This document shows, one piece after another, positions 1 through 7,746 of a DNA stretch of 61,658 nt. Numbering within the stretch: the stretch's first letter is position 1; each line of letters opens with the position of its first letter. The translations under genes and the position numbers were made by a program. The stretch is from Magnetovibrio sp. (lineage in GTDB: Bacteria; Pseudomonadota; Alphaproteobacteria; Rhodospirillales; Magnetovibrionaceae), in the NCBI GenBank assembly GCA_028281525.1, contig JANQJR010000059.1, positions 1 to 61,658 of the forward strand, read 5' to 3'. The notes under the pieces are model-generated. The model made no database searches, was not told the origin of the DNA, and saw only the letters and a list, made by a program, of their open reading frames with translations.

Positions 1-236
1 ACGAAGCTGTAATCGACGTGCAGCACCAAGAAGCGGTGGAAATTTTCCACGAACCAGGGGAAATGGTCGCTGAGGCCGGGCGCGCGGCCAAACGCCAGGG
101 GCAGGGCGAACAGCCCCGCCGTGCCCAATACGATCAGCGCCAGCACCGCCCAGCGGATCAGCCATATGCGCCCGCCCGGTGCGTCCATCACGGCGGACAG
201 GCGTTCCATCAGAGGGGGCTGGTGCGCGTCGCTCAT
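1..236 (-). CDS. N-terminus of a cbb3-like heme-copper oxidase subunit I homologue (partial)
   Basis: The gene starts at an ATG on the minus strand (complement of 234-236) and runs off the left edge, so only about 78 residues are visible. They contain a short soluble N-terminus, one hydrophobic segment (WLIRWAVLALIVLGTAGLFA) and the segment FHRFLVLHVDYSF. That segment resembles the first helices of cbb3-like subunit I proteins, where a His in a VVHVD-like context sits near the heme. It is the last visible gene of the oxidase cluster and lies 15 bases after the DUF420 gene. The family call is inferred from this short stretch and from gene order; another polytopic oxidase-associated protein is possible. 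Confidence 0.5.
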   Translation of the reverse strand, partial: MSDAHQPPLMERLSAVMDAPGGRIWLIRWAVLALIVLGTAGLFALPLAFGRAPGLSDHFPWFVENFHRFLVLHVDYSF

Positions 237-251
237 GCTTGCGATATCCGC

Positions 252-719
252 TTACCGGCCCGGCAAGTTGATGCCCGTATCCAAACACGGACCCGTGCAG
301 GGATACAGGTGCTGGGCCATGACGTAGACGACCACGCCGGATACCGCGACGAAGAACCACAGGGGCCAAGCCCACTTGACGACTTTCCTGTGCTTTTCGC
401 GGCGATCCGTGAGGCCAAAATAAACCGCCATGGGCACCAACGGCACGATGGCGGTGGCGCCCACCACGTGCACGATCAGGATCGGGAAATAAACCCAGCG
501 GATCAGTCCTTCGCCGCCGAATTTCGCGAATCCGCCGCCGAAGTGATAAGTGACATAGAGCGTTAGGAACATCACTGAGACCACAAGGGTCGTGATCATG
601 GTCTTCTTGTGGGCTTGGATGTCGCCGGCCTTGGCGCGGCCGCGCGCAATCCACAGCAGGGCCACGGTCGCGCCGTTGAGAACCGCATTGATGTGCGGGA
701 TGGTGGTGATTTCGATCAT
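252..719 (-). CDS. DUF420 family membrane protein
   Basis: A 155-residue polytopic protein with about four hydrophobic helices and several helix-embedded His residues (IPHINAVLNG near the start, VTYHFGG, LIVHVVGA). This matches the DUF420 family, which is regularly encoded beside cytochrome c oxidase genes and is thought to help assembly or function of the oxidase; its biochemical role is not established. It lies between a 70-residue membrane protein and the cbb3-like subunit I fragment on the same strand, so co-transcription with them is likely. A terminator after coxA may partly separate this trio from coxCBA. Confidence 0.75.
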   Translation of the reverse strand: MIEITTIPHINAVLNGATVALLWIARGRAKAGDIQAHKKTMITTLVVSVMFLTLYVTYHFGGGFAKFGGEGLIRWVYFPILIVHVVGATAIVPLVPMAVYFGLTDRREKHRKVVKWAWPLWFFVAVSGVVVYVMAQHLYPCTGPCLDTGINLPGR

Positions 720-754
720 GGAATTGCCTGGATTGGAAGGTGTGCAAAGGGGGA

Positions 755-967
755 TTAGTTCGGAGTGTCCTTCAGTTCCGTGCCCGGCGTGATGGGTTGG
801 TCGGCGCCGACGCCGACGTAGCCATGATTCTGGATGCGGTACATGGTGCCCGCGTACATGCCTACGGCGGCGATAAAGAACAGCCCGCCGATGATCCAGA
901 ATTTCAAGCGTGGAACGTGTGGTTGTTCTCCGCTATCTTGCCCATTGTTGCCGGTTGTTTCGTTCAT
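755..967 (-). CDS. small single-span membrane protein of the oxidase cluster
   Basis: A 70-residue protein with a polar N-terminus (NNGQDSGEQPH), one transmembrane helix (FWIIGGLFFIAAVGMYAG) and a short polar tail rich in Pro and Asp. There is no recognisable catalytic motif. A small one-helix protein between subunit I and DUF420 could be an accessory or fourth oxidase subunit, but that is inference from position only. The stop-to-start gap to the DUF420 gene is 35 bases, consistent with one transcript. Confidence 0.6.
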   Translation of the reverse strand: MNETTGNNGQDSGEQPHVPRLKFWIIGGLFFIAAVGMYAGTMYRIQNHGYVGVGADQPITPGTELKDTPN

Positions 968-1091
968 GAAAGAACACTCCCCATCTTTGGCCTTTTTGGC
1001 GTGTCCTGAGATATACCGCCAAGACGCTTCACACGCAAGAAAAGAGCATGTTACAGGGCGGAATTCCGCCGTTTCTACAAAGTGAATGGGT

Positions 1092-1120
1092 GAATAAAAC
1101 GGGGGCCCGAAGGCCCCCGC
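1092..1120 (-). terminator. intrinsic terminator after coxA
   Basis: An 8-bp GC hairpin (CGGGGGCC at 1100-1107 with GGCCCCCG at 1112-1119) closes a four-base loop that reads TTCG on the minus strand and is followed there by a T run (complement of 1096-1099). It lies about 30 bases past the coxA stop. A second small inverted repeat, CCGTGA-N4-TCACGG, lies at 1126-1141 between the stop and this hairpin. Confidence 0.8.
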
Positions 1121-1146
1121 TTAAACCGTGACGGTTCACGGATTGC

Positions 1147-2784
1147 TTACTTGGTGTTGTATTCGTACGGGCTCCAATTTTCATCGACCACGACGTCGGT
1201 GCCGCCGAAGTTGCCCGGGCCCGGAGGCGAAGCGGTGTGAGTCCATTCCAGGGAACGCGAATTCCACGGATTGGTCGGCGCCGGCTTACCCTTGAAGGCC
1301 GAATAGATGAAGTTGATCGTCTGCGTGATCATACCGATGGCGATGATGAACGCGCCGATGGTGGCGATCAGATGGTAATCCTCGAAGGAATAGCCCATCA
1401 CTTGGACGTCCTTGAACATTTCATAGTCCCAGTAGCGGCGCGGCATGCCTTCCTTGCCGATAATGAACAGCGGCCAGAAGGTCAGGTTCACGCCGACGAA
1501 GTTGGCCCAGAAGCTGAACGTGGCCATGCCACCGTCGGCGAAACGGCCGGTCATCTTCGGGAACCAGTAGTAAATGCCCGCGAACAGGGCGAACGCCGAG
1601 AACAGCGCCATGATGAAGTGGAAGTGCGCATGCACGTAGGACGTTTCCGACAGGTGCAGCGTCATCGACGGAATCGCCAGCGGGATACCGGTCAAACCAC
1701 CCAACAAGATCAGGTATAGGCAGGACGCCGCATACATCATCGCGGTGTTGTAGGTGATCGCGCCCTTATAGAGCGTGCCCCACAGCGAGATGGTCAAGAG
1801 CCCCACCGGCACCGAGATCAACAACGTGGTGACCATGTGGCCCAACCGGATCCAGTCCGGCATGCCGGCGATGTAAAGGTGGTGGACCCACACGATGCCG
1901 GCAATGCCGACGATGCCCCAGATGCCGGCGTAGATGGCGACCTTGTAGTTGAACACGCGGTTCTTCGCCATGGTCGCCATGATGTCGAACAGAATGCCGA
2001 CGGCCGGCAGGAAGATCACGTACACCGCTGGGTGCGAGTAGAACCAGAACAGGTTCTGGTACAACAGCACATCGCCGCCCGCGCTTGGGTCGTAAAAGTG
2101 CGTGCCCAGATACTTATCGAACAGCAGCAAGGTCACGGCGGCGGCCAGCACCGGAATGAACACAAGCTGAATGACGAACGCGGCGACAGTGGTCCACACG
2201 AACACGTTCAGTTGATTCCAGCCCATACCGGGCGCACGCATATAAATCACGGTGACCAGAAAGTTGACCGCGCCCAAGATCGAGGAGAAGCCGAGCAGAT
2301 GCACGGTGAACACGTACAGAGACGTGTTGGCCGCGGTCGTCACGGCATACGGCGGATAACCGGTCCACATGATGTCCGGGGCGTCCGGCACGATGAAACT
2401 GAGCAACGCCAGGATGATGGCGAAGAAGAACAGCCACACGGAAAACGCGTTGATGCGCGGGAACGCGACGTCGCGCGCGCCGATCATCAGTGGCAGGAAG
2501 TAGTTGGCCGCGAACCCGGTCAAACCCGGAATCAGGAAGGCCAGGATCATGGCCGCGCCGTGGAAATACAGATAGCCATTGTATTCCGTGCCGGATTCGA
2601 TGAACTGCATACCCAGTTCCATCTGCTCGTAGCGGATGATCAGGGCCATCAGGCCGGCGACGCCGAAGGCGGCCATGGAACCGACCAGGTACAGAACACC
2701 GATGCGTTTGTGATCGGTGGTCAGGACCCACTCTTTCCAGGCAGGTGCGGCTGCGTGGCCCGCGGTGGTGGTAGGTGTGCTCAT
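1147..2784 (-). CDS. coxA: cytochrome c oxidase subunit I (aa3-type, A2 class)
   Basis: Catalytic subunit of a heme-copper terminal oxidase that reduces O2 to water and pumps protons across the inner membrane. The 545-residue protein has the expected twelve or so helices. The heme a ligand His75 sits in YFHGAAMI, the helix VI motif is YSHPAVY (249-255), the CuB ligands are HH at 301-302, and a His-rich VHAHFHF stretch provides the heme a3 region. The helix VI motif has YS before HP and Ala where A1-type enzymes have Glu (GHPEV), which places it in the A2 class. It follows coxB by 28 bases and ends before a strong hairpin. Confidence 0.95.
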   Translation of the reverse strand: MSTPTTTAGHAAAPAWKEWVLTTDHKRIGVLYLVGSMAAFGVAGLMALIIRYEQMELGMQFIESGTEYNGYLYFHGAAMILAFLIPGLTGFAANYFLPLMIGARDVAFPRINAFSVWLFFFAIILALLSFIVPDAPDIMWTGYPPYAVTTAANTSLYVFTVHLLGFSSILGAVNFLVTVIYMRAPGMGWNQLNVFVWTTVAAFVIQLVFIPVLAAAVTLLLFDKYLGTHFYDPSAGGDVLLYQNLFWFYSHPAVYVIFLPAVGILFDIMATMAKNRVFNYKVAIYAGIWGIVGIAGIVWVHHLYIAGMPDWIRLGHMVTTLLISVPVGLLTISLWGTLYKGAITYNTAMMYAASCLYLILLGGLTGIPLAIPSMTLHLSETSYVHAHFHFIMALFSAFALFAGIYYWFPKMTGRFADGGMATFSFWANFVGVNLTFWPLFIIGKEGMPRRYWDYEMFKDVQVMGYSFEDYHLIATIGAFIIAIGMITQTINFIYSAFKGKPAPTNPWNSRSLEWTHTASPPGPGNFGGTDVVVDENWSPYEYNTK

Positions 2785-2812
2785 AGGTTTTCTCTCCCTT
2801 TAGGCCGTAGCC

Positions 2813-3523
2813 TTAACCTTCAGCAGCGACTTTGGCGAGCCATGCGTCGAATTCCGCTTGGGGAACGGCATGGATCGGGTTGGCCATTTGCGTGTGCGCT
2901 TCGCCGCAGAATTCGGCGCATTGAATGAACGCCGTGTCCTGCGCTTCAGCCGGATTGATCCAAACGTAGGTGATGCGGCCCGGCATCATGTCTTCCTTGA
3001 CGCGGTAGTGCGGTAGGCCGAACGAGTGAATCACGTCCTCCGAGGTCATGCGGAAAACCACCGGTTGGCCAACCGGAATCTTGATCGGGTTGTAATCGGT
3101 GCCGTCGGCGATGGTGCCATCCGGGTATTCATATTCGAAGTACCACTGATACCCGATCACTTTGATCTCCATGGCGTTGTCGGGGACACGGCGGTACGCG
3201 TTCCAGACGGTCCAGCCCTTGGCGGCCAGGTAGAAGTCATCGGCCATGAAAATCGAAGCCGGGATCAGTGCGAAAGCGATCGATTGAACGGTCGTAAGCT
3301 TTTTCGCAGTGCCGACTTGATCGGGGCTGGTGGCGCGATACTTGATCAGAAAGTAGATGGCGGCGACGGCCATGATCACGCCGATCACGGTGATATCAAA
3401 GATGACGACATCCCACAGCCGCTCCCATTCCTCAGCCGGATTGCGGATTGCCTGCGCGTGGGCCTGAGTGGACAGCGCCAGACCGCCCGCCAAACCCGTC
3501 ATGGCTGGCAGAAACTTTCTCAT
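2813..3523 (-). CDS. coxB: cytochrome c oxidase subunit II
   Basis: Electron-entry subunit carrying the binuclear CuA centre. I start it at the ATG complement of 3521-3523, giving 236 residues. Longer readings upstream in this frame only shadow the SCO gene. There is a signal-like N-terminus ending in AHA, two membrane helices, the aromatic stretch GYQWYFEYEYPDG, and the CuA site: a His near residue 165 (HSFGLPHY) and CAEFCGEAHTQM near 202-213, which supplies two Cys, one Glu, one His and one Met. There is no fused cytochrome c domain. The start overlaps the SCO stop as ATGA, a sign of translational coupling. Confidence 0.95.
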   Translation of the reverse strand: MRKFLPAMTGLAGGLALSTQAHAQAIRNPAEEWERLWDVVIFDITVIGVIMAVAAIYFLIKYRATSPDQVGTAKKLTTVQSIAFALIPASIFMADDFYLAAKGWTVWNAYRRVPDNAMEIKVIGYQWYFEYEYPDGTIADGTDYNPIKIPVGQPVVFRMTSEDVIHSFGLPHYRVKEDMMPGRITYVWINPAEAQDTAFIQCAEFCGEAHTQMANPIHAVPQAEFDAWLAKVAAEG

Positions 3524-4356
3524 GAATTTAACCTCCCTCTCGACCGCCTGCGGAAAAACAGGACGGAAACTGCAAAGGACGAGACGCCCAAGGACAAGGC
3601 GCCCACGCCAACAAACAACGGAATGCTGAGCGTGTATTTCCCCTCGGCATAGTTGTAGCTGTAACAAAGACTGATGGCGTAATCGACGATATCGGTAGGC
3701 TTGAACGCCCCCGCCTTGGCGTCGAAAACCGCCAGTTTGATATCTTTCGGCGCGGAATTGAGCGCATAGAGCACCCGCGCCAAACGCCCTTCCGGCGTCA
3801 GGAACATGAAGGCGCCCGGATGGAAGAACGTGCGATCCTGGGGCGACCAGAAATAATTGAAACCGATGGAATCGGTGAACGGCTTGATCTGTTCCTTGTC
3901 CTTGAACGTTGCGAAGGTCCACGAACCGTTCATGCTTTCGGTCATTTGCAAATGTTGTTTGAACACGCCGATGCTGGCCAAGTCGTCGTGCTCGTCGAAC
4001 GAAATGGTCAACACATTGAAATCCTCGCCGGGCGTGACGCCGGTGAGGTCTTCGAGTTGCGCGTTCAAATCCTGATTGATGACGGAGCAGCTTCCGTCGC
4101 AACTGTAATAGGACAAAACCAAGATCAGGGGCTTGCCGAGTTTGTCGGACAAAGCAAACTCTTGGCCCAGCCCGTCGATCAACTTGACGTCGCCCGCGAC
4201 CTTGGCGCCAAGATGCTTCTTTTCGTCGATGTGGAAGATGGTCGGGTCGATGTCCGATACGGGCACGGCGCCGCCGTACTGCGCTTGGGCCGGGAAGGCG
4301 GCCAAGGTGCAGGCGGTGAAAACGCTTGCCAGAAGGGTTCGTATGCGGATCATCAA
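3520..4356 (-). CDS. SCO family CuA-assembly protein
   Basis: Thioredoxin-fold copper chaperone or reductase that metallates CuA of subunit II. The 278-residue protein has a cleavable-looking signal peptide (ending AFPAQA), the copper-binding pair CDGSC at about residues 86-90, and the distal His in FFHPGAFMFLTPEGR. Unusually for a simple SCO it has a C-terminal transmembrane helix (FVGVGALSLGVSSFAVSVLF) followed by a basic FRRRSRGR tail. It sits between coxC and coxB, so the chaperone is made together with its client. The 4-base overlap with coxB suggests coupled translation. Confidence 0.88.
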   Translation of the reverse strand: MMIRIRTLLASVFTACTLAAFPAQAQYGGAVPVSDIDPTIFHIDEKKHLGAKVAGDVKLIDGLGQEFALSDKLGKPLILVLSYYSCDGSCSVINQDLNAQLEDLTGVTPGEDFNVLTISFDEHDDLASIGVFKQHLQMTESMNGSWTFATFKDKEQIKPFTDSIGFNYFWSPQDRTFFHPGAFMFLTPEGRLARVLYALNSAPKDIKLAVFDAKAGAFKPTDIVDYAISLCYSYNYAEGKYTLSIPLFVGVGALSLGVSSFAVSVLFFRRRSRGRLNS

Positions 4357-4379
4357 TCGGTGTCCGTCCGTTTCGCCGT

Positions 4380-5147
4380 TTACCAGAAGTAAATCTGGGA
4401 CACCACGAAGAACCAGACGATGTCAACGAAGTGCCAATACACCGATACGCAGCTCACGAACGTCTTGTTGGTGCGCCCGCCCAGCGCCGGGATCAACACC
4501 GCGACGAACGCGCCGAGACCGACCAGAACGTGCGAGGCGTGGAAACCGGTGATGGTGTAGAATGCGGTGGAATAAGCGTTGGTGGACGGAATGAAGCCTT
4601 CCCCGATCAGGTGGGCGTATTCATAGACCGTGAAGCCGAGGAACACCGAGCCGAGCACGATGGTCCAAATCCACCAGGTGTTGAATCCGGATAGGTTGCC
4701 GTGTTCGAGCTTTTCTTCGGCGATGTGCGCGGTCACGGAAGACGAGACCAGGACCACGGTCATGACCAGCGGAATCCACAACACGATATGCGGCGTGCCT
4801 TCGGGCGGCCAGGCGTCGATGCCCAAGCGCATCATCCAGTAGCTGGAAAACAGCGACAGGAAGATGAAGATTTCCGAAAGGATAAAGATCGGCAGGCCGA
4901 TGTTCGCCACGCCAGCCAAAAGTGGCGTTTCGCTCAGGCCTTCGTCGACCCACTTGGCGATGCCCGCCAGGGTCAGAACGGTGCCGACGCCGGCGGCGAT
5001 CGCCGTCAACAGCAAGTCGTCATAGACAAAGTAAAAGGAAAAGGCGATCGGAACCAATAGGAACGTTCCGGCAACCGTCCAAAGCGGCGCCCAGCTCCAT
5101 TCCCAGTGATGCGCGTGCGCGTGTGCGGTATCGGCGTCAGAAGTCAT
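4380..5147 (-). CDS. coxC: cytochrome c oxidase subunit III
   Basis: A 255-residue polytopic protein with about seven helices and the typical late motifs ITGFHASHVLVG and YWHFVDIVWFF of subunit III. The family stabilises subunit I and its proton uptake during turnover. It is the first gene of the minus-strand operon; a GGGGAGGG Shine-Dalgarno stands just before the ATG. The gene order coxC-SCO-coxB-coxA differs from the common coxBA-ctaB-ctaG-coxC order, and no ctaB or ctaG gene is visible here. Confidence 0.93.
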   Translation of the reverse strand: MTSDADTAHAHAHHWEWSWAPLWTVAGTFLLVPIAFSFYFVYDDLLLTAIAAGVGTVLTLAGIAKWVDEGLSETPLLAGVANIGLPIFILSEIFIFLSLFSSYWMMRLGIDAWPPEGTPHIVLWIPLVMTVVLVSSSVTAHIAEEKLEHGNLSGFNTWWIWTIVLGSVFLGFTVYEYAHLIGEGFIPSTNAYSTAFYTITGFHASHVLVGLGAFVAVLIPALGGRTNKTFVSCVSVYWHFVDIVWFFVVSQIYFW

Positions 5148-5203
5148 AATCCCTCCCCAAGGTCGGACATGGCCATAGACATGGCCACCAAAAAACTTAC
5201 GAC

Positions 5204-5242
5204 CCCTATTACACTGGCCCTATTACACTGGACAAAGTGTAA
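5204..5242. promoter_or_regulatory. tandem 14-mer plus inverted-repeat operator upstream of coxC
   Basis: The 14-mer CCCTATTACACTGG occurs twice head-to-tail with no gap (5204-5217 and 5218-5231). The second copy supplies the left arm of a perfect inverted repeat, TTACACT-N6-AGTGTAA (5223-5242). The site lies about 60-95 bases upstream of the coxC ATG. On the minus strand a TTGACT hexamer stands just upstream and TGTAAT hexamers fall inside the repeats, so a regulator bound here would overlap the likely promoter. The regulator is unknown. Confidence 0.5.
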
Positions 5243-5335
5243 AACGAGTCAAAATCGAATAAGCCTCTGGTAGGACGCCAGAGAATTGCCAGAACTTGGT
5301 AATATGGGATGAGATCACTGTCAATTGATTGTCCG

Positions 5336-5348
5336 TGTGCAATGCACA
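5336..5348. promoter_or_regulatory. 13-bp palindrome in the cox/rsbU divergent region
   Basis: A perfect palindrome, TGTGCA-A-TGCACA, about midway between the two divergent genes. It is longer than expected by chance at a given spot and could be a dimer binding site; no known consensus is matched with confidence. Confidence 0.3.
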
Positions 5349-5547
5349 ATAAACTTTGCGATATTTAAGAAATTCAATGCCGTAAGTGGCGGATAATCTA
5401 TGGTTTTGGCTTTATATTAGGTAAACTACATATAATGGTGCTGTTGTGGAAAAAAATATGGCGGCCAACGCCGTTTTTCGTGCTCAGGGCCCATCCGGCC
5501 AAAAAAACCGTGCAGATCAAACCGAGTCCCCTATAAATAACGGGAAT

Positions 5548-7320
5548 TTAGGGCCAGAACCCTAAGGGGGCTTTCGTGAGCGATCAGTTGGAACTCTTGG
5601 TCGAAATGGGCCGCCATTTCGCCGCCACCCAGGACATCGAAGCGACCATGAGCCGCGCGCTCGAGCGTATTTCCGAGCTGATGGGCGCACAAGGCGGTGC
5701 CCTGTTCGTGCTGGAAGGCGACCACCTGGTCTGTCACGCCAGCCACGGTCCCATTGATGTGGTTGGCCTCACCATCGAAAAGGGTAAGGGGATTATCGGG
5801 CGGTCGGTCTCGAACAACGTTTCCGAAATGGTGTGGGACGCGCAAAGCGACCCCAGCTTCTACAGCGAATTCGACAAGCAGTTCGATTTCACCACACGCT
5901 CCATTCTTTGCGCGCCCATGTCGGTCAAGGACGAACGCATCGGTGCCATCGAAATGGTCAACAAAAGCACCGGCGACGGGCTGTTCAATCAGGACGACCT
6001 GACGCTGCTGGAAGCGTTGGCTGCGTCCGCGGCCTTGGCGATCTCCAACGCGCGCATGGCGGGCGAGCTTGCTGAAAGGGAAGTCATGCGCCGGGAACTG
6101 CAACTGGCCGCGGAAATCCAGCGTGGCCTTCTGCCATCCGAGGACATCGAAGCCGACACACCGGTTTGCGGCGTCAACCGCCCGGCCCGCATCGTGTCCG
6201 GGGATTTTTTCGACCATTTCGCCTTATACGATGGGCGCATTGCGTTTACCTTGGCCGATGTCTCGGGCAAGGGCATGAATGCGGCGCTGTTGATGGCCAA
6301 GACCGCCAGTTTGTTCCGTTGTCTCGGCAAAGAGGACTTGCGCCCCGGGCGCTTGCTTCAGCGCATCAACGCCGAAGTCTGCGAAACCGCCATGCGCGGC
6401 ATGTTCGTGACCATGGTCGCGGGCGTTTACGATCCCGCCACCGGGCGCCTGGTGCTGGCCAACGCCGGGCACGAACCGCCGCTGGTGCACGGCACCGATG
6501 GGCGCTTTACGGCGTTGAGCGCGGGGGCGCCGCCGGTGGGCATTCCGCCCGAACTGACCGGTGGCGGACCGGTGCCCGAAGAGGTTTTGCATTTGGGCGG
6601 CGGCGCGCTTTATATCTTTACCGACGGCGCGACCGAAGGTTACGTTGCGCCGGGAAAGGAGTTGGGTGCGGACGGTTTCCAAGAGATCATCCGCACCGGC
6701 CAGTCCGGCGGTCTGGGTCCGCAGGCGCGCATCGCTGGGGTGGCCGACGCGCTGTGCGCGTCGGGCGAAGCATTGCGCGATGACGTCACGATTTTGGTGA
6801 TCGACGACACTGAACCTTTGAAGCGGCGGCTGGTCGGCGATCAGATGGCGCCGTCGATCGAGCTTCAGGATATGGCCGCCCAAGATCAACCCATCGAGGG
6901 TTCGCTCTGCGCCATGACCTTGCCCGCGCGTGCGGAAAGCTTGTGCATGGTGCGCCGCGCCGTTGGTCAGGCGAGCGAAACCTGCGGCTTTAACAAGGAA
7001 CAATGCCAAGATCTGGTGCTTGCCGTGGATGAGGCCTGCCAGAATGTGATCCGCCACGCCTATGCGGACAGTGAAGGCGACATGGATATCGACATTCGCC
7101 GTGAAAACGGATCGTTGGTGATTTTGATCCGCGATTTCGCACCGCAGGTGGACGTGCAAGCGATCCAACCCCGTGATCTGGATGATGTGCGGCCCGGCGG
7201 GTTGGGGGTGCATTTTATCCGCGAAGTCATGGACGACGTTGAACACTTGCCCCCGCCCGACGGACAGGGCAACCTATTGCGATTGAAAAAAGCGTTGAAA
7301 GTTTAGGGCCCGGACCCTGA
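5548..7320. repeat. dispersed GGGCCC-rich short motif, copies around the rsb-like genes
   Basis: Two copies flank the phosphatase-kinase gene: TTAGGG-N6-CCCTAA at 5548-5565 before its ribosome site, and TTTAGGGCCCGGACCCTGAG at 7302-7320, in which TAG is its stop codon. Others are at 7662-7680, 10401-10415, 15506-15516, 16242-16258, 22679-22696 and, on the minus strand, 39450-39464. Confidence 0.6.
5576..7306 (+). CDS. GAF-PP2C (RsbU/SpoIIE-type) phosphatase fused to an RsbW-type kinase domain
   Basis: A 576-residue regulator with a GTG start 7 bases after AAGGGGG. Domain order: GAF sensor (about 15-160); PP2C/SpoIIE phosphatase with metal-binding acids in SGDFF (about 208-212), DVSGKG (228-233), TDGATEG (349-355) and RDDVTIL; then a GHKL anti-sigma/serine-kinase domain (about 440-572) with an N-box DEACQNVIRHAY (from 485) and GGLG (541). 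This joins the phosphatase and kinase sides of an Rsb partner switch in one chain. The next gene encodes the STAS protein they would act on. No sigma factor gene is nearby, so the output target is unknown. Confidence 0.85.
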   Translation: MSDQLELLVEMGRHFAATQDIEATMSRALERISELMGAQGGALFVLEGDHLVCHASHGPIDVVGLTIEKGKGIIGRSVSNNVSEMVWDAQSDPSFYSEFDKQFDFTTRSILCAPMSVKDERIGAIEMVNKSTGDGLFNQDDLTLLEALAASAALAISNARMAGELAEREVMRRELQLAAEIQRGLLPSEDIEADTPVCGVNRPARIVSGDFFDHFALYDGRIAFTLADVSGKGMNAALLMAKTASLFRCLGKEDLRPGRLLQRINAEVCETAMRGMFVTMVAGVYDPATGRLVLANAGHEPPLVHGTDGRFTALSAGAPPVGIPPELTGGGPVPEEVLHLGGGALYIFTDGATEGYVAPGKELGADGFQEIIRTGQSGGLGPQARIAGVADALCASGEALRDDVTILVIDDTEPLKRRLVGDQMAPSIELQDMAAQDQPIEGSLCAMTLPARAESLCMVRRAVGQASETCGFNKEQCQDLVLAVDEACQNVIRHAYADSEGDMDIDIRRENGSLVILIRDFAPQVDVQAIQPRDLDDVRPGGLGVHFIREVMDDVEHLPPPDGQGNLLRLKKALKV

Positions 7321-7332
7321 GGGAATAAAAAA

Positions 7333-7665
7333 ATGGATATAGCACTGCAAGATCAAGGCGGCGCGGTGGTCGTCGCCGTATCCGGTGAAGTGGATTTGAG
7401 CACGTCGCCAAAGGTTCGCGACACCCTACTCGATTGCATCGCCCGGGGCAGCGCGGTGGTGGTCGATCTGTCGGGCGTCGCCTACATCGATTCATCCGGC
7501 GTCGCATCCCTGGTCGAAGCTTATCAGGCCGCCAAGTCCAAAGGGCTGGGTTTTTGCCTGGCCCAAGTCAGCGAAACGCCAATGCGTGTTTTGAAGCTGG
7601 CTCGTCTGGATCAGGTCTTCATCATTCACGATACACTCGATGAGGCGATTGCCGCTGTGGCTTAG
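7333..7665 (+). CDS. STAS-domain anti-sigma factor antagonist
   Basis: A 110-residue single STAS domain. The phosphorylation loop reads VAYIDSSGVASLVEA, with the conserved Ser in DSSG. In partner switching the unphosphorylated form binds the anti-sigma kinase; the upstream gene encodes both a matching kinase domain and a phosphatase. Because the following genes are an Mla-type transporter, a second reading is possible: in enterobacteria a STAS protein, MlaB, binds the MlaF ATPase. Its AGGGAA Shine-Dalgarno lies inside the short intergenic repeat that starts on the previous stop codon. Confidence 0.88.
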   Translation: MDIALQDQGGAVVVAVSGEVDLSTSPKVRDTLLDCIARGSAVVVDLSGVAYIDSSGVASLVEAYQAAKSKGLGFCLAQVSETPMRVLKLARLDQVFIIHDTLDEAIAAVA

Positions 7666-7746
7666 GGTCCGGGCGCTGATCATTGGATTGCTGCTAGGTT
7701 TAGACCAAGAGAGATCTGGGGGGATCGAGGGGAGGAAGACGGAAAT

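Larger units (their letters stand above)
5148..5575. other. 428-base divergent intergenic region between coxC and the rsbU-like gene
   Basis: AT-rich region with no convincing gene. It holds an operator-like cluster near coxC (5204-5242), an isolated palindrome (5336-5348), a possible plus-strand -10 box TATAAT at 5431-5436 with a poor -35 (TTGGCT at 5406-5411, 19-base spacer), and the repeat TTAGGG-N6-CCCTAA at 5548-5565 just before the Shine-Dalgarno of the next gene. Confidence 0.6.

Noticed and set aside
3524-4426. Long frame extending coxB upstream
   Set aside because: It is an out-of-frame shadow of the SCO gene; CoxB has its own ATG with signal peptide.
5406-5436. Possible promoter for the rsbU-like gene
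   Set aside because: The TATAAT is good but the -35 candidate is weak and the spacer is 19 bases, so it is mentioned only as a possibility.
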